Assembly (NCBI GenBank): GCA_014238065.1
Contig: JABABU010000007.1
Coordinates: forward strand, 26,966 to 90,965
Length of the DNA stretch: 64,000 nt
Reading direction: 5' to 3'
From: Actinomycetota bacterium
GTDB taxonomy: Bacteria > Actinomycetota > Acidimicrobiia > Acidimicrobiales > Poriferisodalaceae
The stretch's first letter is position 1; the number at the start of each line of letters is the position of its first letter. The notes below the pieces were generated by a model. The model was not told where the DNA came from, made no database searches, and saw only the letters and a program-made list of their open reading frames with translations. The position numbers were made by a program, and so were the translations under genes. Of this stretch, positions 7,418 through 15,378 are shown piece by piece.

Positions 7418-9522
7418 TTCTTCCCAGCTGCTGCCACTCTTCGGCGCGCAGCCTCCGGTGATTCTGCATGGTCCCTACGCGCTACTGCTTCTTTGCGGAT
7501 CAGCTTCACCGGAACGCCTATGGCATCACCTGGCGGGTTGAACCCAGCCTGGTACAGCGCCACCTTCTGCTTGCTGGCAATGCGGCCACCGTTCATATCG
7601 AGCTCACGGGCGTTCGTACCCTTGGATGGCTCGATGGCTCGGCCATCCTTCCACTCGAGATCCCACCACCACTTCTTGATCGGGTTGATAGATCCGTTGC
7701 CGACCTTGTCATCCAGCATCGCGATCCACCGTCGGGTAAACGGCAGGTTGATGGCCGACCACAGAACCGATCGCTCAGCGAGCACACCTTCGATGTTGAA
7801 TGGGCACGTCTTCATACACCGGCCGCAGGCCGCGCCCTTGAGGTTGCCGAGTCGGTATTTCGTGCACTTCTCCATGTCCGGCTTCCACATCTCGTAGCCG
7901 TTGAACATGATCTTGTCGCCGAACTCGATGGCTCCGCACGGGCACTCGCGGGCGCATTTCGTGCACTTGTTGCAGAAGTCCTGGAGGCCGAAATCGATGT
8001 GCTTGTCGGGCGTGATCGGCATGTCGGTGGTGACCACGACCGACTTGAATCGCGGGCCGACGAACGGGTTGAGGACGAGCTCACCTATGCGACTCAGTTC
8101 GCCGAGGCCTGCGTGGAGCACGAGTGGGATGTGCAGCACGTCGCTCGACGCGTTCGTCTGACTGCGCGCGCCATATCCGAGCGAGCGGATGTGCTCCGCG
8201 ATGATGCCCGCTATCTGAGCGCTGCGCATATACGCACGCATCGACTGGGCCCCACTCACCCAGTCGTCTCCGCTGGCTCCTTCCATCGTTTCGTATCCCT
8301 GATCGAGCAGGATCACGATCGCGTTCCGGTGGTACGGATCGATGACACTGCCGTCACCCCGATGCGAGTACCAGGCGTATTCGGGGACTTCACACACACC
8401 AACCATGTCGCTACCGAGGTGATGAGCCAGCGCCTTGAGAGCGTCACTGTTTCGGCTGGGGTCGGTGGTCGAAGGATGAACCTCCGGCGCGACGTCGCCG
8501 TCCTGGAATGGCACCATGCTGCGAATCTGCTGGATGTAGGACTGTGCCTGCGGGGTCTTGTATGCAAAGACCTTCACGTCCTCTGCGAATTTCGGGCCCA
8601 TGTCGCCGTTCGCAGCCCGTGGGAACCCGCCCGCCCGCACCGGTACACGCGGTACCTCGTCCTCGATGATCAACGTGGTCGGCTCGTCGACCCGTTTGAT
8701 CTTCTCCATGGGGTAGCGACCCTTGTGCAACGGACGATGATCCCCATTGAGTCGACCGATTCGGGCTCGCGTGCCGCCGCGGCCCAACAGCCAGCCGAAC
8801 CCGTCGGTCGACCGCAGTCGGTCGACGATTCCCCGTCGAGCCAGCGGTGCATCGGGAGCGACGGGCGCGTTCGTGGTGACGACTGAAAGACCGAAACCAG
8901 TTCCGAGGTACGGCGCCAGAAGCTCACCGTCGACAACTTCGACCAGGCCCACCTGAAGAGCGACCCGACCCAGATCGACGTCGGACGTCATCGCCGTGTG
9001 AGCGGTCGCGTCGAACCCGAGGTTTCGCAGGTACGAGGCAGTGATCGTCGACAGCTCGGCCGCCCTGATGTCGGCATTGGCCTGCCGAGTCCCGTCGATC
9101 CACTCGTCGCCAGGTTGAGGCTTGCGATTCTTCCGACTGAAGGCGACAAGTGTCACGACCGCGTTCCGGTGAGGTGCCTTCCCCCCTGTCCATGCTTCGT
9201 CAGGAACGAGGCCACAGCCGACCATGTCTGCGTCGAGGAAGTAGAGACCCGACTTCAGGTTCTTCGCAACCTCGACCGGGTCGGTGGTGACAGGAGCCTC
9301 AGGTGCGATCTCGCCAGTCCTGCGTTGGTCGAAGAGGTCGAAGTACGTCGCAAAGGCACTGTCGACCGCGAGTTCGCCAGGCTCCGCGTTCTCGCGTGGC
9401 GACTCCGGCACTGCCCCGTTCAGCCCCGGCGGCTGGGAGCCGGGATCGCCGATCCGCTTCAATCGTTCGAGCGGATATGGACCGAGGTGCACAGGCCGCT
9501 TCTTGTGAGAGAACAACTTCAT
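7414..9522 (-). CDS. rdhA: Cytoplasmic catabolic reductive dehalogenase, NpRdhA/BhbA-like
   Basis: A 702-residue protein with an internal duplication. Residues 10-230 (VHLGPYPLERLKRI...) mirror residues 264-500 (LHKGRYPMEKIKRV...); only the second copy is expected to bind cobalamin. Two ferredoxin-type [4Fe-4S] motifs follow: C517-x2-C520-x2-C523-x3-C527-P, and C553 with C566-x2-C569-x3-C573-P. From memory the NpRdhA active site is Tyr426, Lys488 and Arg552. Tyr431, Lys493 and Arg557 here sit at a constant offset of +5 in matching contexts. There is no Tat signal and no rdhB anchor gene, so it should be a soluble aerobic-type enzyme rather than a respiratory one. Known relatives remove ortho-halogens from halogenated phenols and hydroxybenzoates. 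No reductase domain is fused, so an external ferredoxin or flavodoxin system is needed. Confidence 0.92.
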   Translation of the reverse strand: MKLFSHKKRPVHLGPYPLERLKRIGDPGSQPPGLNGAVPESPRENAEPGELAVDSAFATYFDLFDQRRTGEIAPEAPVTTDPVEVAKNLKSGLYFLDADMVGCGLVPDEAWTGGKAPHRNAVVTLVAFSRKNRKPQPGDEWIDGTRQANADIRAAELSTITASYLRNLGFDATAHTAMTSDVDLGRVALQVGLVEVVDGELLAPYLGTGFGLSVVTTNAPVAPDAPLARRGIVDRLRSTDGFGWLLGRGGTRARIGRLNGDHRPLHKGRYPMEKIKRVDEPTTLIIEDEVPRVPVRAGGFPRAANGDMGPKFAEDVKVFAYKTPQAQSYIQQIRSMVPFQDGDVAPEVHPSTTDPSRNSDALKALAHHLGSDMVGVCEVPEYAWYSHRGDGSVIDPYHRNAIVILLDQGYETMEGASGDDWVSGAQSMRAYMRSAQIAGIIAEHIRSLGYGARSQTNASSDVLHIPLVLHAGLGELSRIGELVLNPFVGPRFKSVVVTTDMPITPDKHIDFGLQDFCNKCTKCARECPCGAIEFGDKIMFNGYEMWKPDMEKCTKYRLGNLKGAACGRCMKTCPFNIEGVLAERSVLWSAINLPFTRRWIAMLDDKVGNGSINPIKKWWWDLEWKDGRAIEPSKGTNARELDMNGGRIASKQKVALYQAGFNPPGDAIGVPVKLIRKEAVARRDHAESPEAARRRVAAAGKK

Positions 9523-9526
9523 CTCA

Positions 9527-9536
9527 GGTCATGACC
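9527..9536. promoter_or_regulatory. Palindrome GGTCATGACC just upstream of the reductive dehalogenase start
   Basis: A perfect 10-bp palindrome lies 4 bases upstream of the rdhA ATG (9522) and would cover its translation-initiation region. The 154-bp divergent gap to the sulfatase at 9677 also contains ACCG-TAT-CGGT. Either could be an operator; position is the only support. Confidence 0.25.
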
Positions 9537-9676
9537 CTCCCCCACGCTCCCGAACTGGCGCGCCACCGCACCGTATCGGTACGCCGGCACACCAATCCAC
9601 CATGTGTCGACCACCATCCCGGCAACAGCGCGGGATACTGGCGCGACCTCGACCGGCCACCTGGAACACTGGGGAG

Positions 9677-11233
9677 ATGCCTCGCCCGAACGTACTCCTG
9701 ATCATGACCGATCAACATCGTCCAGACCACACGGGCTTCGGCGGCAACTCGACCGTCCAGACACCGACGCTCGACGATTTGGCAGCGCGGAGCATGGTAT
9801 TCAGCCACGCGTTCGTGTCGAATCCGCTCTGCCAGCCCAATCGCTGCTCGATCATGACCGGCCGATACCCATCGGTCCACGGCACACGCCACAACGGGAT
9901 CGCCCTTGACTGGCGCGCCAACACCTTCGTGAAGCGGCTCAGGAGCGACGGATACAGAACCGGTCTGGTGGGCAAGGGCCACCTTCAGAACTTCGGACTG
10001 GCGCCAGACCTCGCCAAGAAGATGTTCGACCAACGGTTCTCCGAACAGGCCATCGACGACGGCATGCCTCCTGGCTGGGATCACCTCGAACACATCGACC
10101 GGCACCTCCGCGAAGAGGTCGAGTATCCGGACGACTACTACGGCTTCGACCACGTCGAGATCGTGGTTGACCATGGCGACCGATGCAGCGGCCACTACAT
10201 CGGTTGGCTTCGGGACAACGGCTGTGACTGGCGCAACATCAGAGGTTCTGAGAACGCGGCCGAGGTGTACTCCGGCTGGGGTGAAGTCCGGAAACCATCG
10301 ATGCCAGAAGAGCTTTACCCGACGAGTTACGTCACCGAGCGATCTGTTTCGTGGATCGAGCAGAGGTCCGGCGACGAAGAGCCGTGGTTCCTCCAGTGCT
10401 CGTACCCGGATCCGCACCATCCGTTCACGCCGCCAGGCAGGTACTGGGATATGTATGACCCTGCCGACATGGACATACCTGTGACGTTCAACGACCCACA
10501 CACGGCGTCGGCGCCGCACCTTCAGCGACTGATGGAGGTCCGCGGTCAACTCGACGAGTCGCCGAAACTCAAGTCGCTCAACGAAGACCAGTTCCGCCAT
10601 GCGTGCGCCGCCCAGTTCGGCGCCATCACCATGGTCGACGACGGCATCGCCAAGGTACTGGCCTCTCTCGAGGCTTCTGGCCAAGCCGACAACACGGTGG
10701 TCATCTTCACGTCGGACCATGGCGACATGTTCGGTGACCACGGCCTCATCTTGAAGATGTTCGCCCACTACGACGGCTGCATCAGGGTGCCGTTCACGAT
10801 CTCCGGCCCTGGCATCGATGCCGGGAAGAGCAACTCTCTCATCTGCTCGCTGGACCTCGGCGACACGATTCTCGACCTGTGCGACGTCGACGGCTACTAC
10901 GGCTCGCAGGGGAAGAGCCTCGTACCGGTGCTCGATGATCCGACAATCGAGTTACGTGACGACATCCTCATCGAGGAGGACCAGATTCGCGACGGCTTGA
11001 ACGCCGGCGTCCAGCCACGCATGCGGACGCTGATCACGAAGGACGCCAGGATCACCAGATACCAGAACCTCGATCGCCACGATCTCTACGACCTCGACAA
11101 CGACCCAGACGAGTGCGAGAACAAGTGGCTCGACAGCGACGCCACTTCACTGCGGCGCGAGATGAGCGACCGCCTCACCGAATCGATGATCGCCCACGCC
11201 AGCCCGAGCTTCCGCCCCACCTACATCGCGTAA
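9677..11233 (+). CDS. Type I sulfatase (formylglycine-dependent)
   Basis: The start is ATG 9677 (preceded by GGGGAG), which begins the sulfatase fold directly: MPRPNVLLIMTDQHRPD, with the first metal-binding aspartate at residue 12. It has 518 residues. The modification motif C-x-P-x-R is present at Cys52 (NPLCQPNRCSIMTGR). This cysteine is converted to formylglycine in active type I sulfatases. The second metal site motif IFTSDHGDMFGDHGL lies in the C-terminal half. The family hydrolyses sulfate esters, and some members hydrolyse phosphonate monoesters. There is no obvious signal peptide, so a cytoplasmic location is likely. It is divergent from rdhA and convergent with the PhyH gene. The substrate cannot be read from sequence. 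Confidence 0.9.
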   Translation: MPRPNVLLIMTDQHRPDHTGFGGNSTVQTPTLDDLAARSMVFSHAFVSNPLCQPNRCSIMTGRYPSVHGTRHNGIALDWRANTFVKRLRSDGYRTGLVGKGHLQNFGLAPDLAKKMFDQRFSEQAIDDGMPPGWDHLEHIDRHLREEVEYPDDYYGFDHVEIVVDHGDRCSGHYIGWLRDNGCDWRNIRGSENAAEVYSGWGEVRKPSMPEELYPTSYVTERSVSWIEQRSGDEEPWFLQCSYPDPHHPFTPPGRYWDMYDPADMDIPVTFNDPHTASAPHLQRLMEVRGQLDESPKLKSLNEDQFRHACAAQFGAITMVDDGIAKVLASLEASGQADNTVVIFTSDHGDMFGDHGLILKMFAHYDGCIRVPFTISGPGIDAGKSNSLICSLDLGDTILDLCDVDGYYGSQGKSLVPVLDDPTIELRDDILIEEDQIRDGLNAGVQPRMRTLITKDARITRYQNLDRHDLYDLDNDPDECENKWLDSDATSLRREMSDRLTESMIAHASPSFRPTYIA

Positions 11234-11283
11234 AAGACCAAACACTCGATCGAGGCCCTGGCGGTGACAACGGCCGGCCCTTG

Positions 11284-12135
11284 TTACTTCCGATGCGCTT
11301 CGTAGACGATCGGGTAGCGACGACTCGTCAAGGGGGCGCCGATTTCGAAAGGTTGGTCCTCTTCGGGGAGCAGGGCCGGGTCTTGGAACACACCCCGTCG
11401 CAGCACGAGGCGGGCATCGTCACCGACGTACCTGGCTGAGTACGCGACCCGCCGATCGGTCAGCGATCGGTTCCCACCCGACGAGTGCACGATCCTCGTG
11501 CTGAACAGCACGGCATCGCCTGCCTCGTAGCTGAACTCGATCACGCCGTGTTGCTCGGGATTTTCGTGAAACGGCGGGGCCTGATGTTCATGAAACAGAT
11601 CGCGAACGTCGATGGCATGGGAGGCAAGTTCACCCAGGTCGCCAACCATCGGTGAGCCGTCGAATCCGAGAGGCGGATAGAAGCGCTGCTCGGTATGGGT
11701 GCCGCGCACAAACTTGAGGGCAGATGACTCCGGTGTGCAGTCGACGAGGCTGAGCCAGATCGACACGACATGCTGACCGTCGACCGGCCAGAAGGGCAGG
11801 TCTTGATGCCAGTAGTGGTCGTCGACGGGCGTGTTGGGCTCGAAGACGAACATGTGGTCGAAGAAGAATCGTGCGCTCGAAGATCCCATGGCCCGCGCCA
11901 CGTTCTCACCCAACACCGGGTCGAGCAGATAGTCACGCAGCTCTGGGACACCGAGGCCGAAGGCACGGTCAGAGTGATAGTGCGACTTCGTCACCCATCG
12001 TCCCGGGTTGGCGACCTGCTCGTCGAGCGCCACCAGCATCGCCGCCACCTGCTCCGCGTCGATGAAGCCGGGAAGCTTCGCCACACCGTCTGCTCGGTAT
12101 CTGGCAAGTTCGTCGTTGGTGATATGGCGAATCAC
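11284..12135 (-). CDS. Phytanoyl-CoA dioxygenase (PhyH) family Fe(II)/2-oxoglutarate oxygenase
   Basis: A 283-residue PhyH-family protein. The facial triad is His110-x-Asp112 (YWHQDLPFW) and His217 (RIVHSSGGNRS), with a following arginine for 2-oxoglutarate binding. The family hydroxylates unactivated carbons in lipids, secondary metabolites and osmolytes. The start is GTG 12135, which overlaps the stop of the sulfatase remnant upstream (GTGA), indicating that both once formed one transcription unit. The substrate is unknown. It is one of three PhyH proteins in this window, all clearly different from each other. Confidence 0.87.
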   Translation of the reverse strand: MIRHITNDELARYRADGVAKLPGFIDAEQVAAMLVALDEQVANPGRWVTKSHYHSDRAFGLGVPELRDYLLDPVLGENVARAMGSSSARFFFDHMFVFEPNTPVDDHYWHQDLPFWPVDGQHVVSIWLSLVDCTPESSALKFVRGTHTEQRFYPPLGFDGSPMVGDLGELASHAIDVRDLFHEHQAPPFHENPEQHGVIEFSYEAGDAVLFSTRIVHSSGGNRSLTDRRVAYSARYVGDDARLVLRRGVFQDPALLPEEDQPFEIGAPLTSRRYPIVYEAHRK

Positions 12136-12356
12136 GATCCAACTCCTACGCGAGCAATCTCGATCATCTCCTCACTCGGCACCGAATACCCGCCGAGCAT
12201 GTCGCCGAGTTCGTTGGAGAGGATCGCGATGGTGTCTTCGACCATACCGGTTGTTGCAAGCGCATCGATATTCGGTCTCCGCGCATGATCATCCCCACCA
12301 CACCCGAGCACGAACATGTTGTGTTGATCCGAGGTGATGACAGGAACGTTCCCCAT
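12132..12356 (-). pseudogene. Internally deleted sulfatase remnant
   Basis: A 74-codon frame whose first part (GNVPVITSDQHNMFVLGC, then RRPNIDALATTGM) matches the N-terminal sulfatase pattern NVL-SDQHR-LGCYG-TPNIDALA. It then jumps straight to VEDTIAILSNELGDMLGGYS, which corresponds to the second metal-site region normally some 250 residues later (compare IFTSDHGDMFGDHG in the neighbouring sulfatase). The C-x-P-x-R active-site segment is missing, so it cannot be a working sulfatase. The stop still overlaps the PhyH start by 4 bp (GTGA), so it may now act only as a translational leader. An in-frame internal deletion explains it best. Confidence 0.65.
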
Positions 12357-12424
12357 GAGCTCAAACTAGAGGTCGATGTGCTCGGACTGGAAGACTGGTG
12401 AATCACACACAGGAGGTGATGCCA

Positions 12425-13576
12425 ATGCCCTATGCGCAGGGCAGGACGTACTTCGACGCCGATAGTCACATCATGGAGCGACCCGACTTCATCCGCGACT
12501 ACGCGGACGACGAACTGAAGACCAAGCTGGCGCCGATCGTCGGCGGAAATCAGGGCAAGACATCGACTGGCTTCACTGAGATCATTCGACGAGAAGGCCA
12601 CGCCGAAGACAAGGTCGCCCAGATGGTCGCCCTTGGCGACCAGCTCATCTCAGGACCGAAGGGCTACCAGGCGCTCGGAGCCTTCAACCGTGAAGAGCGA
12701 ACGATGGCCCTCGATCAGCTCGGCTTTCACAAGCAGCTGGTCTTCACGACGTTCAGCCCAGGGCACGCACTGCATCATCCCGACACCGATGTCATGTACG
12801 GAGCGGCCGAGGCTCACAACAGAGCCATGTCCGACTTCTGTGAGAACGACGACCGCCTCATGGGCGTCGGCATGCTCCCGCTCGAGGACCCCGCCTGTGC
12901 CCTGACCGCTGCCGCACAGATCATCGACCTCGGCCTGGCCGCGGCCTGGGTCGCACATCGCGACTGCGGAGGTCGGTCGCCCGGCCACGACGATCTCGAT
13001 CCCGTGTGGGCCCTACTTGCAGACGCCCAGGTCCCCTTCGTTCTACATGTCGGAGGCCACCCGCTGCAGTTGCCCACGGCATGGATGAACACCGGTCGGC
13101 CCACTCCCGCCGACTGGCAGGGCGGCGGCGAGAACGTGCGCGGCAAGGACATGATCGCCCTGCACCACAACGTCGAACTCTTTCTCGGCGCCATGATCTT
13201 CGACGGCGTGTTCGAACGGCACCGCGCGCTGAGAGGCGCTGCAGTCGAACTCGGAGCCGGGTGGGTTCCGAGCTGGTTACGCCGCCTCGAATGGTCGGCA
13301 GCGATCTGGAAAAAGGAACCTGAACTCGGCTCGCTGAGCAGGACACCGACCGCGATCGTCAGCGAGCACCTCGCATTTACGCCCTATGTGTACGAGGACG
13401 TCGGCGAACTCATCCGCGAGTCGCACGCAGGGCTGTATCTCTTCTCGAGTGACTACCCGCACCACGAGGGAAGCAAGAACCCGATCGAGCGCTTCGAGGG
13501 CTTCCTAGATGGCGCATCGGACGACGACAAGTCAAAGTTCTACAGTGAGAACTTCGAGCGAATCTTTGGGGACTGA
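12425..13576 (+). CDS. Amidohydrolase family (PF04909) metal-dependent hydrolase or decarboxylase
   Basis: A strong ribosome binding site, AGGAGG at 12411-12416, lies 8 bases before ATG 12425, so this start is preferred over the ATG at 12419. The product has 383 residues. The N-terminal metal motif is FDADSHIMERP (Asp11, Asp13, His15). Later motifs VLHVGGHPLQ and LFSSDYPHHEG supply the expected histidine and catalytic aspartate. The amidohydrolase-2 branch includes ACMSD-like and gamma-resorcylate-type decarboxylases and hydrolases of ring-cleavage products. It is the first gene of a compact operon with the deiodinase-like selenoprotein (1-nt gap) and a TauD-like dioxygenase (4-nt gap). The substrate is unknown. 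Confidence 0.85.
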   Translation: MPYAQGRTYFDADSHIMERPDFIRDYADDELKTKLAPIVGGNQGKTSTGFTEIIRREGHAEDKVAQMVALGDQLISGPKGYQALGAFNREERTMALDQLGFHKQLVFTTFSPGHALHHPDTDVMYGAAEAHNRAMSDFCENDDRLMGVGMLPLEDPACALTAAAQIIDLGLAAAWVAHRDCGGRSPGHDDLDPVWALLADAQVPFVLHVGGHPLQLPTAWMNTGRPTPADWQGGGENVRGKDMIALHHNVELFLGAMIFDGVFERHRALRGAAVELGAGWVPSWLRRLEWSAAIWKKEPELGSLSRTPTAIVSEHLAFTPYVYEDVGELIRESHAGLYLFSSDYPHHEGSKNPIERFEGFLDGASDDDKSKFYSENFERIFGD

Positions 13577-13577
13577 C

Positions 13578-14264
13578 GTGACCGACACCGAACCGAAGGC
13601 CACCGCCTCAGGCCCCGATCCAGCGGACATCGAGGCGATGGTCGCGCAGTTCACGCCGGCCGACTCGGCCATGACCTACACCGAGGTCCATGCACTCGAG
13701 CGAACCAGGCAACTACGGACTGCCGACGTTGAAGCCGGCGACGAGGCTCCCGACTTCGAGCTGCCGGTGTTCGATTTCTCAACAGGAGCCAGAGTCGAGA
13801 CCGATGAGGTCTTCCACCTTCAGAGCGTCGCCGCGAACACCCCCGTCGCTCTGATATTCGGTAGCTACACCTGACCTCCTTTCCGGCGCCAGTTGGGCGC
13901 CCTCCACGACATGGCCGCCAAGTACGACGGTCAGATCCGATTCCTCGTCGTCTACATCTGCGAAGCCCATCCCACAGATGGATGGCAGGTCGACATGAAC
14001 ATCGACGACAACGTACTGTTCGCCGATCCCACGTCCGATGAAGAGCGGGTCGAAGTCGCCACAGCATGCGCGTTGCGTCTGAACATCGACATGCCCGTCG
14101 TCATCGATCCGATCGACGACCGCCTGGCCTCCGCGTACGGTGCGCTGCCCGATCGCTTGTACCTCGTAGGCACCGATGGCCGGATCACGTTCCAGGGCGA
14201 CGAAGGGCCGTGGGGATTCAATCCACAGGACCTCGAAGCCGCCATCGCGTCAGCGATCGGCTGA
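13578..14264 (+). CDS. Iodothyronine-deiodinase-like selenoprotein (in-frame TGA = selenocysteine)
   Basis: Ordinary translation would end at TGA 13872-13874, but the frame stays open and homologous on both sides. It reads FGSYT-(TGA)-PPFRRQLGALHDMAAKY and later VVYICEAHPTDGWQ. This is the deiodinase-family signature: GS-T-Sec-PPF, then YI-EAH-DGW. Read through, the protein has 228 residues with Sec at position 99, starting at GTG 13578 one base after the amidohydrolase stop. A GC-rich hairpin (13885-13901) lies 11 nt behind the TGA, as a bacterial SECIS should. The thioredoxin-fold family includes thyroid-hormone deiodinases and bacterial homologues of uncertain substrate, either reductive dehalogenation or peroxiredoxin-like. 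Naive annotation would split it into two hypotheticals (ending at 13874 and starting at 13893). SelA, SelB, SelC and SelD must be encoded elsewhere. Confidence 0.9.
13885..13901 (+). promoter_or_regulatory. Candidate bacterial SECIS hairpin
   Basis: GGCGCC (13885-13890) pairs with GGCGCC (13896-13901) around the loop AGTTG (13891-13895). The stem begins 11 nt and the apical loop 17 nt after the in-frame TGA, within the spacing used by bacterial SelB-binding hairpins. The loop contains GU. It lies inside the coding region, as expected in bacteria. Confidence 0.7.
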
Positions 14265-14268
14265 CGTC

Positions 14269-15198
14269 GTGAAGGCGGTCCGTATCGGACCAGTTCTCGG
14301 AGCCAGCGTCACCGACGTCGATCTGTCAGATCTCTCCGACGCCGGGGCTCGTGAGATCGAAACGCTGCTGGCCGAACACGAGGTGCTCGTGTTTCCCCAC
14401 CAACCGATCTCGGCAGAGGCCCAGCTCCGCTTCGGACGGTTGTTCGGGGCGTTGGCGGTGTCGCCGTTTTCCCCGACCGCAGCCGAGGCGCCGGAACTTA
14501 TCGTTCTCGACTACTCGAAGGACACGTCTCCTCCACTCACCGACATCTGGCATGCCGATGAGACCTATAGACCAGCTCCGCCGAAGTTCACGATTCTGAA
14601 GGCGATCATCACACCCGAGCTCGGCGGCGACACGATGTTCTGCTCGATGCGAGCCGCGTACGAGGGCCTGAGCGACCGGCTGCAACGTCTCATCGCTGGC
14701 CTGACCGCACACCACGGGTTCGGACGGTTCGCCAAAATGTTCGCCGGCGACTCGGAAGGGATGAAGCGCCTCCACGCCGTCGAGGAGGAGTTCCCCCACC
14801 CGAGCCATCCTGTGGTGTCGGTCCATCCGTTCACCGGCAAACGAGTCCTGTACGTCAACCGACACTTCACCGAACACATCAACGAGTTACCAGACGACGA
14901 GGGTCGAGCCATCCTCGAACTGCTGATCCAGCAGACCACGCGACCCGAACATCAGCTACGCGTGTCGTGGGACCCTGGGACCCTCGTCATGTGGGACAAC
15001 CGATCGGTGCAACATTACGCACCGCACGACTACTGGCCGCAGCGCCGCCGCATGGAACGCGTGACCGTCGAGGGCAACCCACCCATTCCTGACGGCGAAG
15101 ACGGAGCCGTCACCTGGAGCCCCGTTCGAGTCGAGGACGTCACCCAACCCGACCGGCCCGACCTCGAAACCCCGCGCCGTCCCCACGAACGCCCTTAG
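14269..15198 (+). CDS. TauD/TfdA family Fe(II)/2-oxoglutarate dioxygenase
   Basis: GTG 14269 lies 4 nt after the selenoprotein stop and starts directly at the conserved N-terminus (VKAVRIGPVLGASVTDVDLS). The protein has 309 residues. The triad is His95-x-Asp97 (DIWHADETY) and His249 (RSVQHYAPHDY), followed by the basic residues near 260 that hold 2-oxoglutarate. The family hydroxylates next to sulfonate, sulfate ester, ether or carboxylate groups, releasing sulfite or an aldehyde; examples are TauD, AtsK and TfdA. The sulfatase-rich surroundings suggest an alkyl sulfate or sulfonate, but a phenoxy or ether substrate is equally possible. It is the third gene of the amidohydrolase-selenoprotein operon. 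Confidence 0.87.
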   Translation: MKAVRIGPVLGASVTDVDLSDLSDAGAREIETLLAEHEVLVFPHQPISAEAQLRFGRLFGALAVSPFSPTAAEAPELIVLDYSKDTSPPLTDIWHADETYRPAPPKFTILKAIITPELGGDTMFCSMRAAYEGLSDRLQRLIAGLTAHHGFGRFAKMFAGDSEGMKRLHAVEEEFPHPSHPVVSVHPFTGKRVLYVNRHFTEHINELPDDEGRAILELLIQQTTRPEHQLRVSWDPGTLVMWDNRSVQHYAPHDYWPQRRRMERVTVEGNPPIPDGEDGAVTWSPVRVEDVTQPDRPDLETPRRPHERP

Positions 15199-15225
15199 CG
15201 CAATCGGTGTCAGAGCCAGATTGCG
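15199..15225 (+). terminator. Hairpin directly after the TauD-like gene
   Basis: CGCAATC at 15199-15205 pairs perfectly with GATTGCG at 15219-15225 around a 13-nt loop, immediately after the TAG stop at 15196-15198. Two T residues follow. It is a probable intrinsic terminator of the amidohydrolase operon. The rest of 15226-15378 shows no gene. Confidence 0.5.
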
Positions 15226-15378
15226 TTCACGCTGGCCGACTACGGCCCGACATGTGCGCGATGGCCGTCAGCCGACTGGGCGTCCACTCCGCAGAGGCCG
15301 AACGTACGAAGTGAGGACGAGGGGTCAGACCAGAAGTCCCATTGCGACCTGCGCCCGCCCTCGGCTCCTGTGGCTCGA

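Noticed and set aside
7414..9522. Respiratory reductive dehalogenase or epoxyqueuosine reductase
   Set aside because: No Tat signal or membrane anchor gene argues against respiration. The 702-residue length with internal duplication and the Tyr/Lys/Arg set argue against QueG.
9524..10768. 414-codon open frame antisense to the sulfatase at 9677
   Set aside because: It mirrors a gene with complete sulfatase motifs, has no family pattern and arises from high-GC codon bias.
13893..14264. Independent small protein starting at TTG 13893
   Set aside because: It is in the same frame as the upstream half and completes the deiodinase signature, so it is the C-terminal part of the selenoprotein.
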